From CAYNRA01 sp046296415 (GTDB lineage Bacteria; Bacteroidota; Bacteroidia; Cytophagales; Spirosomataceae): a DNA stretch of 64,000 nucleotides. The notes under the pieces are model-generated. The model was not told the DNA's origin. It saw only the letters and a program-made list of their open reading frames with translations, and ran no database searches. Position numbers and translations under genes: made by a program. Shown here one piece after another: positions 1-8,021 of the stretch; positions within the stretch are counted from its first letter, which is position 1; every line of letters begins with the position of its first letter. The DNA lies in contig JBKBLN010000002.1 of assembly GCA_046296415.1 (NCBI GenBank), positions 248,001-312,000 of the forward strand, given 5' to 3'.

Positions 1-1
1 G

Positions 2-733
2 ATCGCTTGGGGAATCGTTTTTCACACCCTTCTCTTCTTTGCCCCCAAGGAACATCCCTTGGTGGTTGAGGCACTTTCGTTGGTGGGATTACCTTATGTG
101 ACTGGCAGCTTGGAAAACCCAAAGGAGGATTTGGTCATTCGAACTGATGGATTCGACTGCTATACCCTGGTGGAACATTGTGTCGCTACGGTCTTATCTG
201 CCCAGTCACAGCGACCCTATGCTGAGGTATTAGAAAGAAATCGATACCGTGGTGGAATTCGAAAAGGCTACGGATCTCGTCATCATTATTTTGTTGGATG
301 GGCCCACGAGGGAATGACACAGGGGTGGCTTCAACCTGTAACCCATGCAAAAGAAAAAGTGTGGAGGAAGCGTATTCAGTTTATGAGTACACATCGAGGG
401 GCCTACCCTACGTTCGTTCCTCTTCGCGAATGGACAGCCATTCAGCAAGTTGAACAAGATTTGAGTCGATTGGATCTTCGGTATATTCCAAAAGATTCGG
501 TTGAGGCCGATCTAACAGCGATTCAATCTGGCGATATTTTGGCGTTTACTTCCCAATTGGAGGGTCTTGACGTGAATCACGAAGGGATAGCTTATTGGAA
601 AAATAACCAATTGCATCTGATTCATGCCTCCCTAGAGGAGAAAAAGGTCGTCATCAGCCAAGAAACCTTGTTGACGTATCTGCGTCGCATCAAAAAACAT
701 TCAGGTCTAATGATCTTTCGGTTAGCCTCATGA
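2..733 (+). CDS. DUF1460 family (N-acetylmuramoyl-L-alanine amidase-like) protein, 5'-truncated
   Basis: The reading frame is open to the left edge of the window, so the true start and any signal peptide lie outside it; the TTG at 59 is not a convincing start. The visible part reads as the DUF1460 fold of the NlpC/P60-like papain superfamily: a GLPYVTGSLE segment, then GFDCYTLVE whose Cys (about visible residue 53) would be the catalytic thiol, and a later NHEGIAYW block with the candidate His. Members are thought to cleave peptidoglycan peptides or related amides in the envelope; the substrate here is unknown. The stop overlaps the next start as ATGA, which implies translational coupling with the M24 peptidase. 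Confidence 0.75.
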   Translation: MAWGIVFHTLLFFAPKEHPLVVEALSLVGLPYVTGSLENPKEDLVIRTDGFDCYTLVEHCVATVLSAQSQRPYAEVLERNRYRGGIRKGYGSRHHYFVGWAHEGMTQGWLQPVTHAKEKVWRKRIQFMSTHRGAYPTFVPLREWTAIQQVEQDLSRLDLRYIPKDSVEADLTAIQSGDILAFTSQLEGLDVNHEGIAYWKNNQLHLIHASLEEKKVVISQETLLTYLRRIKKHSGLMIFRLAS

Positions 734-1992
734 TCCGTTATCAACCCCTTCCTGCTGAATTATTTAAGAAAAGGCGTCAAAAACTAGCAAAATCCATGCC
801 AGATGGTGCCTTGGTCTTGCTTTTCTCAGCTGACCAGTTTCCAACCAATGCGGATGCCTTCCATCGGTATGTACCTGACTCAAATTTCTATTATTTGACA
901 GGACTTGATCAAGCCGATGGAGTATATTTAGGTTTTAAATCCAACCAATCATGGGTAGAAACCCTTTTTATTCCAGAATCCACGCCCCAAAGTCGACTTT
1001 GGGAAGGAGAAAAGCACTCCGTCCAGACGGCACAATTCCAGTCGGGATGTGATGAAATTAAATGGATCGGGACCTGGAAAGACCACTTGGCCAATCTATT
1101 GCCCAATTCAAAACATATCTATCTAAATTTACCTTTTTATTCTCGGTCGGTCCCGACTGCTGCTGAAAGATGGGCGGTTGAGCTTGAAAAAATGACTCAA
1201 AAACCGATTGATTCAATTTCCTTTTGGATTGCGGAACAACGGGCTATTAAGTCAACCGAAGAAGTGGAAGCGATCAAAAGAGCGATCCAAATCACACGTG
1301 ATGCGTTTATTTCAACTGCCCCGAAGGTGCCGTCGCTGGAGTATGAATATCAACTTGAAGCCGAATTGAGCTATCATTTTATTCGATCTGGAGCCGAGGG
1401 ACATGCCTTTGAACCTATCATAGCCGGTGGAATTCAGGCCTGTACCTTACACTATACCACCAACCATGCACGATTGAATGCAGGTGAATTGGTTTTAATG
1501 GACTTCGGCGCCAATTGGGGACATTATAAGGCCGATATCACCCGGGTTCTTCCCATATCAGGCCATTTTACAGACAGACAAAGAACCGTGTATGAGGCCG
1601 TTTACCATGTCCTAAACCAAAGCAAAAAGGATCTAAGGATAGGAACATCACTCGCGGAATGGAAGGACTCCGCTAATCGATTGATGCAAGATGCACTGAT
1701 ATCGTTGGGCCAAATCTCCTCGAAAAGTAAAAATCCTGCCGCCGAAACTAAAATTTGGTTTCCTCACTCCATTGGTCATCATCTGGGTTTGGATGTACAC
1801 GACCCGTGTCCTTCTACCCTTCCTATCCAAGCCGGAATGATTTTAACCTGTGAGCCCGGCATTTACCTTCCAGAAGAAAAAATAGGTATTCGATTGGAAA
1901 CCGATTTATACGTAACGGACCAAGGAATCGTTGATTTGGGAGAGGACATTCCCTTACACTGGAAAGATATAGAAGAACTTATGAACCACTAA
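730..1992 (+). CDS. Aminopeptidase P family (M24B) Xaa-Pro peptidase
   Basis: A 420-residue metallopeptidase predicted to remove N-terminal residues before proline. Residues 1 to about 160 form the AMP_N domain (TGLDQADGVYLGF) and the rest the pita-bread M24 fold. The five expected metal ligands are visible: Asp258 (MDFGANW), Asp269 (KADITR), His350 (HSIGHHLGLDVHD), Glu375 (CEPGIYL) and Glu390 (RLETD). Spacing fits E. coli PepP. No signal peptide, so probably cytoplasmic. The start overlaps the upstream stop (ATGA), and a LysM gene follows 11 nt after the stop. A second M24 paralogue lies at 21822-23201. Confidence 0.93.
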   Translation: MIRYQPLPAELFKKRRQKLAKSMPDGALVLLFSADQFPTNADAFHRYVPDSNFYYLTGLDQADGVYLGFKSNQSWVETLFIPESTPQSRLWEGEKHSVQTAQFQSGCDEIKWIGTWKDHLANLLPNSKHIYLNLPFYSRSVPTAAERWAVELEKMTQKPIDSISFWIAEQRAIKSTEEVEAIKRAIQITRDAFISTAPKVPSLEYEYQLEAELSYHFIRSGAEGHAFEPIIAGGIQACTLHYTTNHARLNAGELVLMDFGANWGHYKADITRVLPISGHFTDRQRTVYEAVYHVLNQSKKDLRIGTSLAEWKDSANRLMQDALISLGQISSKSKNPAAETKIWFPHSIGHHLGLDVHDPCPSTLPIQAGMILTCEPGIYLPEEKIGIRLETDLYVTDQGIVDLGEDIPLHWKDIEELMNH

Positions 1993-2003
1993 TATTAAAA
2001 CCT

Positions 2004-2723
2004 ATGAAAAAGCCATTTACTTTCCTATTTTTTTACCTGATTATCTTCCATTCCTTTGGCCAAAAAGGACCGACCATATCCCATCGGGTTCAAAAAGGAG
2101 AAACTGTTTATAGCCTAATCAAACGTTATAACTGTTCCATGGACGAGTTTTCAAAACTCAATCCGACCATCAACCTAAGTCAACCTATTCTAAGTCTAGA
2201 CCAAACCTTGCTGTTTCCTACCAGCGATCAAGTACCCACTCAAGAGGCTAATGTGCATGTGGTGAAGGAAAAGGAAACCCTGTACAGCATCGCCCGACTT
2301 TATGGAATACCCATGGCTCGCCTTCAGACTTGGAATAAATTGCCTGATGAACAAATTCAAATTGGTCAGGTTTTAGTGTTAATGGCTCCGAAAGATACCT
2401 TGCCCTCGGAGTTTCAGGTCGAAAAGAAAGATCTACATGCCATACCCGTTACAGAGGTTGGAATCGCAGAAGTGATTAAATCCAAAGTAACGACCGATAA
2501 ACACTTAGCCCTTCACCGGAGCGCCTCCGTAGGTACGCTGGTAAAAGTCCGGAACGAGGCCACTGGCGCAAGTGTTTTGGTCAAAGTCATTGGGCAATTG
2601 CCTGATACAGGGGAAAACCACGGGGTATTGATTCGGGTTTCTCCAGCTGCTTTTCGAAAATTACAACCACGAGATGCTCGGCTACGTGCTGAAGTGTCTT
2701 ATGTTATTTATCCGACTGAATGA
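2004..2723 (+). CDS. Secreted LysM-repeat protein with RlpA-like C-terminal domain
   Basis: 239 residues beginning with a signal peptide (MKKPFTFLFFYLIIFHSFGQ). Two LysM peptidoglycan-binding repeats follow: about residues 25-70 (SHRVQKGETVYSLI) and 82-130 (HVVKEKETLYSIARLYGIP). The C-terminal 90 residues (EVIKSKVTTDKHLALHRSAS, then VKVRNEATGASVLVKVIG) resemble the double-psi beta barrel seen after LysM repeats in Bacteroidota. Likely a periplasmic cell-wall-binding protein; no enzymatic residue can be assigned. Its stop overlaps the start of a 51-codon gene (ATGA), part of a coupled chain that began with the DUF1460 gene. Confidence 0.85.
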   Translation: MKKPFTFLFFYLIIFHSFGQKGPTISHRVQKGETVYSLIKRYNCSMDEFSKLNPTINLSQPILSLDQTLLFPTSDQVPTQEANVHVVKEKETLYSIARLYGIPMARLQTWNKLPDEQIQIGQVLVLMAPKDTLPSEFQVEKKDLHAIPVTEVGIAEVIKSKVTTDKHLALHRSASVGTLVKVRNEATGASVLVKVIGQLPDTGENHGVLIRVSPAAFRKLQPRDARLRAEVSYVIYPTE

Positions 2724-2875
2724 AAAAAGATCCGAAAAATATTATTTGGACTATCTTCTTTGCCGTGATGTATCCCATTATCACGGCATTCTCCTTGCTT
2801 TTTACAGGTATCCTGACCATTTTTTCTGCGATTTCAAGGTCGATTGTATTCATCCTTCGTCTTTTCAAGAAATGA
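2720..2875 (+). CDS. Small hydrophobic membrane protein, 51 aa, unknown function
   Basis: A 51-codon ORF starting ATGAAAAAAGATCCG. Its ATG overlaps the stop of the LysM gene (ATGA) and its TGA overlaps the ATG of the TIGR02757 gene (ATGA), so both boundaries are exact four-base overlaps. The product has a basic N terminus (MKKDPKN), a central hydrophobic stretch of about 30 residues (IIWTIFFAVMYPIITAFSLL, then FTGILTIFSAI) and a basic tail (RLFKK), consistent with one long or two short membrane helices. The double overlap is the main argument that it is real. I do not recognise the family. Confidence 0.7.
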   Translation: MKKDPKNIIWTIFFAVMYPIITAFSLLFTGILTIFSAISRSIVFILRLFKK

Positions 2876-3645
2876 ACCCAATGGATCTCAAAGATTGGTT
2901 AGATAAAAAAGTGGATCAGTACAATGTTCCTGGATTTATTCCGAATGATCCCATCGTAATCCCTCACCGTTTTCAGAAAAAGCAGGATATCGAGATCGCG
3001 GGATTTTTTGCCGCCATTCTAGCCTGGGGTCAACGAAAAACCATCATTTCGAAGTGCTTGGATTTATTGGAACGAATGGACCATGCCCCCTATGATTTTA
3101 TCGTACATTTTCAAGAAGATGACTTGAAATCCTGGGTTGGATTTAAGCATCGTACATTTAATGATCTGGATGCGCTTTATTTTGCCCACCGGCTGCAAGC
3201 TCATTACCGAACCTATGATTCGCTTGAGACCGCCTTTTTACCCGAGGATATGGGATCTGCCTGGGACGCTAAAAAAGGACTGGAAATATTTCATCATCGT
3301 TTTTTTTCCTTACCTGAAGCCCCTGGCCGAACCAAAAAACATATTTCTACCCCAGCACGTGGTTCCAGTTGCAAACGATTGAATATGTATCTGCGGTGGA
3401 TGGTTCGACGAGACGATCGAGGAGTTGATTTTGGTATTTGGGAAAAAATCAAGCCATCCGACTTGATTTGTCCATGTGATGTCCATGTGGAACGAGTGGC
3501 CAGAGCATTGGGATTAGTTCAACGACCGAAACCCGATTGGCCCATGGCGATTGAGTTAACAGAGCAATTAAGGCAATGGGACCCTGAGGATCCCGTAAGG
3601 TACGATTTTGCCTTGTTTGGATTAGGAGTAGAGGGGCGTTTGTAA
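2872..3645 (+). CDS. TIGR02757 family (DUF2400) protein
   Basis: 257 residues, the usual size of this Bacteroidota-enriched family. Typical blocks: HRFQKKQDIEIAGFFAAILA near residue 35, RLNMYLRWMVRRDDRGVDF around 180, PCDVHVERVARALGL around 208 and DPVRYDFALFGLG at the end. The fold resembles helix-hairpin-helix DNA glycosylases, but no function is established and I assign none. The frame is open upstream of 2872, but that stretch encodes the 51-aa protein in another frame; ATG 2872 (ATGA overlap) gives the family's usual N terminus. ATG 2881 is an alternative. Confidence 0.85.
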   Translation: MNPMDLKDWLDKKVDQYNVPGFIPNDPIVIPHRFQKKQDIEIAGFFAAILAWGQRKTIISKCLDLLERMDHAPYDFIVHFQEDDLKSWVGFKHRTFNDLDALYFAHRLQAHYRTYDSLETAFLPEDMGSAWDAKKGLEIFHHRFFSLPEAPGRTKKHISTPARGSSCKRLNMYLRWMVRRDDRGVDFGIWEKIKPSDLICPCDVHVERVARALGLVQRPKPDWPMAIELTEQLRQWDPEDPVRYDFALFGLGVEGRL

Positions 3646-3670
3646 ATTTCCTTCAAAAGGCAGACATTTG
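3639..3670 (+). promoter_or_regulatory. Promoter of the aldose epimerase gene
   Basis: TTTG at 3639-3642 (-33 element) is followed after 20 bp by GACATTTG at 3663-3670, matching TAnnTTTG at seven of eight positions. The start codon lies 15 nt downstream. The -33 element overlaps the end of the TIGR02757 gene, so a new transcript probably begins here. Confidence 0.55.
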
Positions 3671-3684
3671 CGTCAAACAAATCC

Positions 3685-4590
3685 ATGGCAATGCCGCAAA
3701 CCATCCGTCTAACCTCTCCCGACGGCCACTACATAGCCGAAATCATTCCCGAAGCAGGTGCGATCTTGAGTTCGCTCCGCTATCAATCCCAGGAACTCAT
3801 CGACTGCCCTTATGGCCAGCCCGATTGGTCAGCTGGATACCCATCTGCCGTCCTCTATCCTTTTCCGAACCGAATTAACCAAGGAACGTACCGCTGGAGA
3901 AACCAAACCTACCAAATACCCATCAATGAGGTGGGCCGAAATCACGCATTGCACGGACTTGTTTGGAATCAGCCTTTTGACATTGTGCAATCGAGTGATT
4001 CTTCCTTAGTGTGCGCCTATCAATACACAGGGCAAGTGACGGGGTATCCTTTTCCTTTTCAGCTGGTACTGAATTTCCTAGTGCAAAATACAGGGTTAAC
4101 TTTACTCTTTACCCTGACAAACGAGGCGTCCGTCGAAGTCCCCGCAGCTTGGGGATGGCATCCTTATTTTACGTTCTCCGATCAAGGAATCGATACGTAT
4201 TCTATAAGCTTGCCCAAATGCGAATCTTTACCCTTATCCGACGCCATGATTCCGAACTTCGACCTACCCTCAGTCCCAATTCAATGGAACCGTCAATCCC
4301 TGAAAGGAATCGAACTCGATCAGGTGTACCGGCGAGAGGGACATACACCCATTCAAATTGAACTTGAAAATGAGGAAGGGAAAGTGACTTGCCAGTATTC
4401 GGAGGAGATTACCTATTTTACTTTGTATACGCCACCACATCGAAAATCGATTGCCATTGAACCGCAAACTTCCCATATTGACTCATTCAATAACCAGCAG
4501 GGATTGTGGGTATTGAAGCCCCAAGAAAAAAAATCGGGCCAAGTAACCATCCAATATACTCCCGTAACGTCTGTTGGGGAGACCCGTTAA
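3685..4590 (+). CDS. Aldose 1-epimerase family protein
   Basis: 301 residues of the GalM-like beta-sandwich family, which interconverts alpha and beta anomers of hexoses. Conserved features: substrate Arg in LYPFPNRI, His90 in NHALHGL, the proposed catalytic acid His159 in GWHPYF and the catalytic base Glu259 in AIEPQTSH. No signal peptide, so cytoplasmic. ATG 3685 is used; ATG 3691 is possible. Preceded by its own promoter and followed by the bfn promoter, so it may be monocistronic. The exact sugar cannot be told from sequence; the GH97 glycosidase elsewhere in the window suggests a glycan-using host. Confidence 0.88.
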   Translation: MAMPQTIRLTSPDGHYIAEIIPEAGAILSSLRYQSQELIDCPYGQPDWSAGYPSAVLYPFPNRINQGTYRWRNQTYQIPINEVGRNHALHGLVWNQPFDIVQSSDSSLVCAYQYTGQVTGYPFPFQLVLNFLVQNTGLTLLFTLTNEASVEVPAAWGWHPYFTFSDQGIDTYSISLPKCESLPLSDAMIPNFDLPSVPIQWNRQSLKGIELDQVYRREGHTPIQIELENEEGKVTCQYSEEITYFTLYTPPHRKSIAIEPQTSHIDSFNNQQGLWVLKPQEKKSGQVTIQYTPVTSVGETR

Positions 4591-4604
4591 AATTCGTATA
4601 TTTG
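4573..4604 (+). promoter_or_regulatory. Promoter of the bfn gene (leaderless arrangement)
   Basis: TTG at 4573-4575, then 21 bp, then TATATTTG at 4597-4604, a perfect -7 box. Only four bases (CCTT) separate the box from the GTG start at 4609, so transcription should begin at or next to the start codon. Confidence 0.65.
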
Positions 4605-4608
4605 CCTT

Positions 4609-5205
4609 GTGGAAAAGATAAAATTAGAAATATCAGATTTAAATCAAAGTCAGCCAAGAAACGGTTCTTACGTCCTCATTCTTCGGGAAGACAATGGATA
4701 TCGGCAAGTTCCTATAATCATTGGAACCCCGGAAGCACATGCCATTGCATGGGAATTGGACCGGGTTCCCATGGCTAGACCCATGACGCACGATTTATTT
4801 AAATCTTTTGCGCGTGCTTTTGATTACACGGTGGAAGAAATTATCATATCCGATTTCCGTGAGGGTGTTTTTTATGCACAGATTATTTGCACAGATGGTA
4901 TTCGACAAAAAAGTATAGATGCTCGTCCTTCCGATGCTGTGGCAATCGCCTTACGATTTGATGTGCCCATATATATTCATGAAAAAGTCATGAAAGAGGT
5001 AGGTATCGAACCCGAAGAAATTGATCGGGCGTCAGAAGAAGAATTGGAGGAAGAAGAGTTTACAGTTCCGTCACCCAAACAACCCGCCAATAAATTAGCT
5101 TCCATTTCCACGGAAGAATTAAAGCGGTTGTTGGACGAGGCTTTAGCTCAAGAAAATTACGAAGAAGCCGCCCAAATTCGAGACGAACTTGATCGTCGCA
5201 CCTAA
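4609..5205 (+). CDS. Bifunctional nuclease family protein (DUF151) with C-terminal UVR motif
   Basis: 198 residues. Residues 1-130 form the BFN/DUF151 domain (EKIKLEISDLN at the N terminus, PIIIGTPEAHAIA, DARPSDAVAIALR); some family members have DNase/RNase activity. An acidic linker (SEEELEEEEF) leads to a C-terminal UvrB/UvrC motif (about 166-198, EELKRLLDEALAQENYEEAA), a helical hairpin for protein contacts. The GTG start is supported by family alignment from memory and by the promoter four bases upstream, which leaves no room for a ribosome-binding site. The PlsC-like gene follows after 3 nt. Confidence 0.88.
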   Translation: MEKIKLEISDLNQSQPRNGSYVLILREDNGYRQVPIIIGTPEAHAIAWELDRVPMARPMTHDLFKSFARAFDYTVEEIIISDFREGVFYAQIICTDGIRQKSIDARPSDAVAIALRFDVPIYIHEKVMKEVGIEPEEIDRASEEELEEEEFTVPSPKQPANKLASISTEELKRLLDEALAQENYEEAAQIRDELDRRT

Positions 5206-5208
5206 ACT

Positions 5209-6060
5209 ATGCTAAAAGTTCTACAAAATTTTCTACCGATTGTCGACCCCAAAGCCTCGAAACTCAAGCAGTGGATGAGTCGAGTTGATTTATTGGGACT
5301 TTTTGAGAAAGATCCCTTTGGTAACTCGTTGTTCTTGAAACGAGTCATCATTTTGGTGGCCGGATTTCCAACCTTCTGGCGATTAGCCGTGGCGAATAAA
5401 CTCAAAGTGGAAGGTGCCCATCATTTGAAGGATTTACCCAATCAAAATGTATTCTTCATCTCCAATCACCAAACCTATTTTGCCGACGTTATCACATTTT
5501 ATCATATTTTCTGTGCGGCCAAATGGGGAATGGGGAATCGGCTCCTACCGATTTACTTGTTTGCGCCAAGAGCTCGGACATTTTATATTGCCGCTAGAGA
5601 GACCATGCAAGAGGGATTCCTCCCTAAAATGTTTAGCTTAGCGGGAGCTATTTTGGTGGATCGGTCGTGGCGAGCTAAAGGAGAGAACGTGAAAAGGCAA
5701 GTGGACTCTTCGGCTGCGGATCATGTCTCCAAAGGACTTCAAGCCGGGTGGGTCATTAGTTTTCCACAAGGTACCACCAGTCCGTATGCACCCATTCGTA
5801 AGGGAACAGCCCACATCATTAAGGAAAACAATCCAATTGTCGTCCCAGTCGTCATTAATGGTTTCCGACGGGCCTTCAATAAAACGGGATTAAATTATAA
5901 AAAACGGAATACCGACTTAACCGTCCGATTCAAAGAACCCATCTATTTCAGACCCGATCAATCGTTGGAAGAAATCACCGATATTGTCACCCAAATTATT
6001 GAGCAAACCATTCCAGAGGTAATAGCTGAATGGAAAGCCTTGGAACAAAAGAACCGCTAA
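5209..6060 (+). CDS. 1-acyl-glycerol-3-phosphate acyltransferase-like (PlsC family)
   Basis: 283 residues with the PlsC acyltransferase core, predicted to transfer acyl chains in phospholipid or related lipid synthesis at the inner membrane. The catalytic block reads SNHQTYFAD: His87 and Asp93 are separated by five residues rather than the canonical four (HX4D). The second motif is FPQGTT (185-190) instead of FPEGTR. Both deviations may mark a Bacteroidota subfamily with a different acceptor. A hydrophobic segment near residues 43-60 may anchor it. It starts 3 nt after bfn and is probably co-transcribed. Confidence 0.8.
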   Translation: MLKVLQNFLPIVDPKASKLKQWMSRVDLLGLFEKDPFGNSLFLKRVIILVAGFPTFWRLAVANKLKVEGAHHLKDLPNQNVFFISNHQTYFADVITFYHIFCAAKWGMGNRLLPIYLFAPRARTFYIAARETMQEGFLPKMFSLAGAILVDRSWRAKGENVKRQVDSSAADHVSKGLQAGWVISFPQGTTSPYAPIRKGTAHIIKENNPIVVPVVINGFRRAFNKTGLNYKKRNTDLTVRFKEPIYFRPDQSLEEITDIVTQIIEQTIPEVIAEWKALEQKNR

Positions 6061-6106
6061 AATGTTAAAAATTCAAAAGGCATGATCGCAATTAAGAAGA
6101 TACATG

Positions 6107-6114
6107 TACCTTTG
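6107..6114 (+). promoter_or_regulatory. -7 box of ftsX
   Basis: TACCTTTG is a perfect TAnnTTTG match 25 bp before the ATG at 6140. It would lie inside the coding sequence if translation began at ATG 6104, which argues for the later start. No clear -33 element. Confidence 0.55.
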
Positions 6115-6139
6115 TTTTCGTGGTTATAGCAATAGCGTT

Positions 6140-7012
6140 ATGGATCAAACCAAAAAATTAGGCAGTTACCCAAGTGTATTAATCGCTGTGAGTCTCACAG
6201 TTGCCTTGTTTTTAATTGCCTTTTGTGGTTGGATCGCCGTCACGTCCCGGGAAGTGATTCGTTTTGTAAAAGAGAATGTGGAGGTTCAAGCCTACTTAAA
6301 CAAGGAGGTTCAGCCGAATCAAATTGATTCACTTAAAGAGGCCATTGGGCAGCTTTCCTTTGTTTTAAAACAGGATTCGAAACCACTGATTCGATTTATT
6401 TCCAAGAAAGAAGCGGCTGACTTATTCATCAAAGATTCGAAAGAGGATTATCGATTGATACTTCAGGAAAATCCGTTCCGTGATGCGTTTAGCATTCGAA
6501 TTGAAGAAGCCTATTTTCATCGATTACCAGAGGTCAAATCTACCTTGGAAAAAGTACCTGGTATCTATGAGGTTAACTATGCGCAAGCCATGTTGGTAGA
6601 AGTTACTGATAACATTCACCGCATTTACCTGACCGTGGCTGTCATAGTTTTGATCTTTTTATTAGCCACTATTTTGTTGATTAACAATACCATTCGGCTG
6701 GCTCTCCATTCCCAACGGTTCCTTATTCGGACCATGCAGTTGGTGGGTGCCACCGATTATTTTATTAAAAAACCCTACATCGTTCGGTCTGTAGTGCAGG
6801 GGATTGTCGCCTCCATCATAGCCCTCGGGCTTTTGTTCACGTTTCAGCAAGTGGCTGTCAATCAAATACCGGGCTTATCACTCGTGCAAAATTATACCCA
6901 TTTTAGTATTTTAGCTGGCATTGTTTTACTACTGGGTGCCCTTTTAGGCTTTGCCAGTACATATCAAGCCATGAGTCGTTATTTACGAATGGATTTAGAT
7001 GAATTGAACTAA
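6140..7012 (+). CDS. ftsX: Cell division protein FtsX (permease-like)
   Basis: 290 residues from ATG 6140. FtsX is the membrane partner of the ATPase FtsE and controls peptidoglycan hydrolases at the septum. One N-terminal helix (about 10-32, SVLIAVSLTVALFLIAFCGW) is followed by an extracytoplasmic domain (about 35-170) and three C-terminal helices near 175-200, 225-245 and 260-280, the MacB/FtsX topology. ATG 6104 would add 12 residues and is rejected because a -7 box lies in that interval. It opens the cluster ftsX-DUF3098-uppP-truB-ribF. No ftsE is in the window. Confidence 0.92.
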   Translation: MDQTKKLGSYPSVLIAVSLTVALFLIAFCGWIAVTSREVIRFVKENVEVQAYLNKEVQPNQIDSLKEAIGQLSFVLKQDSKPLIRFISKKEAADLFIKDSKEDYRLILQENPFRDAFSIRIEEAYFHRLPEVKSTLEKVPGIYEVNYAQAMLVEVTDNIHRIYLTVAVIVLIFLLATILLINNTIRLALHSQRFLIRTMQLVGATDYFIKKPYIVRSVVQGIVASIIALGLLFTFQQVAVNQIPGLSLVQNYTHFSILAGIVLLLGALLGFASTYQAMSRYLRMDLDELN

Positions 7013-7013
7013 T

Positions 7014-7226
7014 ATGCAAAATCAAGAAAACCCTTCCTTTCTCCCTTTTGGGAAATCCAATTACACCTGGATGCTCATCGGTCTTGCCCTCATCTTAGGA
7101 GGCTTTTTTATCATGACCCTAGATAAGGAGCCCTACGGCTTCGGTTTTTTAGGTCTGACACTCGGGCCCGTCCTTGCATTTTTAGGTTTTATGGTGGAAT
7201 TCTACGCCATCATGAAGAAGAAATAA
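7014..7226 (+). CDS. DUF3098 family small membrane protein
   Basis: 70 residues with two hydrophobic helices (about 19-37, WMLIGLALILGGFFIMTL, and 44-65, GFLGLTLGPVLAFLGFMVEF) and a basic C terminus (MKKK). The N-terminal FGKSNYTWMLIGL is the DUF3098 signature. In Bacteroidota this gene sits between ftsX and uppP, as here (1-nt gap to ftsX, 3-nt gap to uppP). Function unknown; the neighbours suggest a link to division or cell-wall lipid recycling. Confidence 0.85.
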   Translation: MQNQENPSFLPFGKSNYTWMLIGLALILGGFFIMTLDKEPYGFGFLGLTLGPVLAFLGFMVEFYAIMKKK

Positions 7227-7229
7227 CCC

Positions 7230-8021
7230 ATGACTGTATTTCAAGCCATTGTTTTAGCTATTATTGAGGGGTTAACCGAATACTTACCCATCAGTTCCAC
7301 AGGCCACATGATTTTAGGGGCTTCCTTCATGGGAATTCACGACGATGCCTTCACTAAAATCTTTGAAGTGAACATTCAGTTTGGTGCAATTTTGTCGGTT
7401 TTGGTCCTTTATTGGAGGAGATTTCTCCAATCCTTTGAATTCTATTCAAAATTAGCTGTAGCCTTCATTCCCGCCGCTATTTTAGGCTTTATTTTAGGAG
7501 ATGTCATTGATGCCATGCTGGAATCGGTGGTGACGGTCGCCGTTTCTCTTTTGGTTGGAGGAATTGTATTGCTTTTTATAGATCGGTATTTTGAGGGTAA
7601 ACTACATGACAACCAACCTTCTTATGGGAAAGCCTTCAAAATTGGTCTTTTTCAATGCCTAGCCTTAATCCCCGGAGTCTCAAGGTCGGCGTCCACAATT
7701 ATTGGTGGGATGTTTCAAGGATTGTCCCGTAAATCGGCCGCCGAGTTTTCTTTCTTTTTGGCTGTTCCCACTATGCTGGCCGCATCGGGATACAAACTGC
7801 TGAAGGGTTACATGGCGGGTACACTCACATTTAGTCCTGATCAGTGGAAACTTTTACTCATTGGGAACCTTGTCGCTTTTTTGGTGGCCTTGGCTGCCAT
7901 TCGTTTTTTTATTGGATACCTACAAAAATACGGATTTAAAATTTTTGGATATTATCGTATCGTCGTCGGCCTTTTGCTTTTAGGCCTACTTGCGGCGGGT
8001 GTAGACTTGCAAATTGTATGA
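7230..8021 (+). CDS. uppP: Undecaprenyl-diphosphatase UppP (BacA)
   Basis: 263-residue integral membrane enzyme that dephosphorylates undecaprenyl pyrophosphate to recycle the lipid carrier for peptidoglycan and surface polysaccharides; it also confers bacitracin tolerance. Both family motifs are present: EGLTEYLPISSTGH near residue 12 (catalytic Glu and Ser residues) and GVSRSASTIIGG near residue 150 (catalytic Arg). About seven to eight membrane helices. The stop overlaps the truB start (ATGA), so the two are coupled. Confidence 0.96.
   Translation: MTVFQAIVLAIIEGLTEYLPISSTGHMILGASFMGIHDDAFTKIFEVNIQFGAILSVLVLYWRRFLQSFEFYSKLAVAFIPAAILGFILGDVIDAMLESVVTVAVSLLVGGIVLLFIDRYFEGKLHDNQPSYGKAFKIGLFQCLALIPGVSRSASTIIGGMFQGLSRKSAAEFSFFLAVPTMLAASGYKLLKGYMAGTLTFSPDQWKLLLIGNLVAFLVALAAIRFFIGYLQKYGFKIFGYYRIVVGLLLLGLLAAGVDLQIV

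Noticed and set aside
2674..2871. N-terminal extension of the TIGR02757 protein
   Set aside because: The frame is open, but the stretch overlaps the LysM gene end and the 51-aa gene in other frames, and the family begins near 2872.
6104..6139. ATG 6104 as the ftsX start
   Set aside because: A perfect -7 box lies at 6107-6114 inside this interval; the family N terminus fits 6140.
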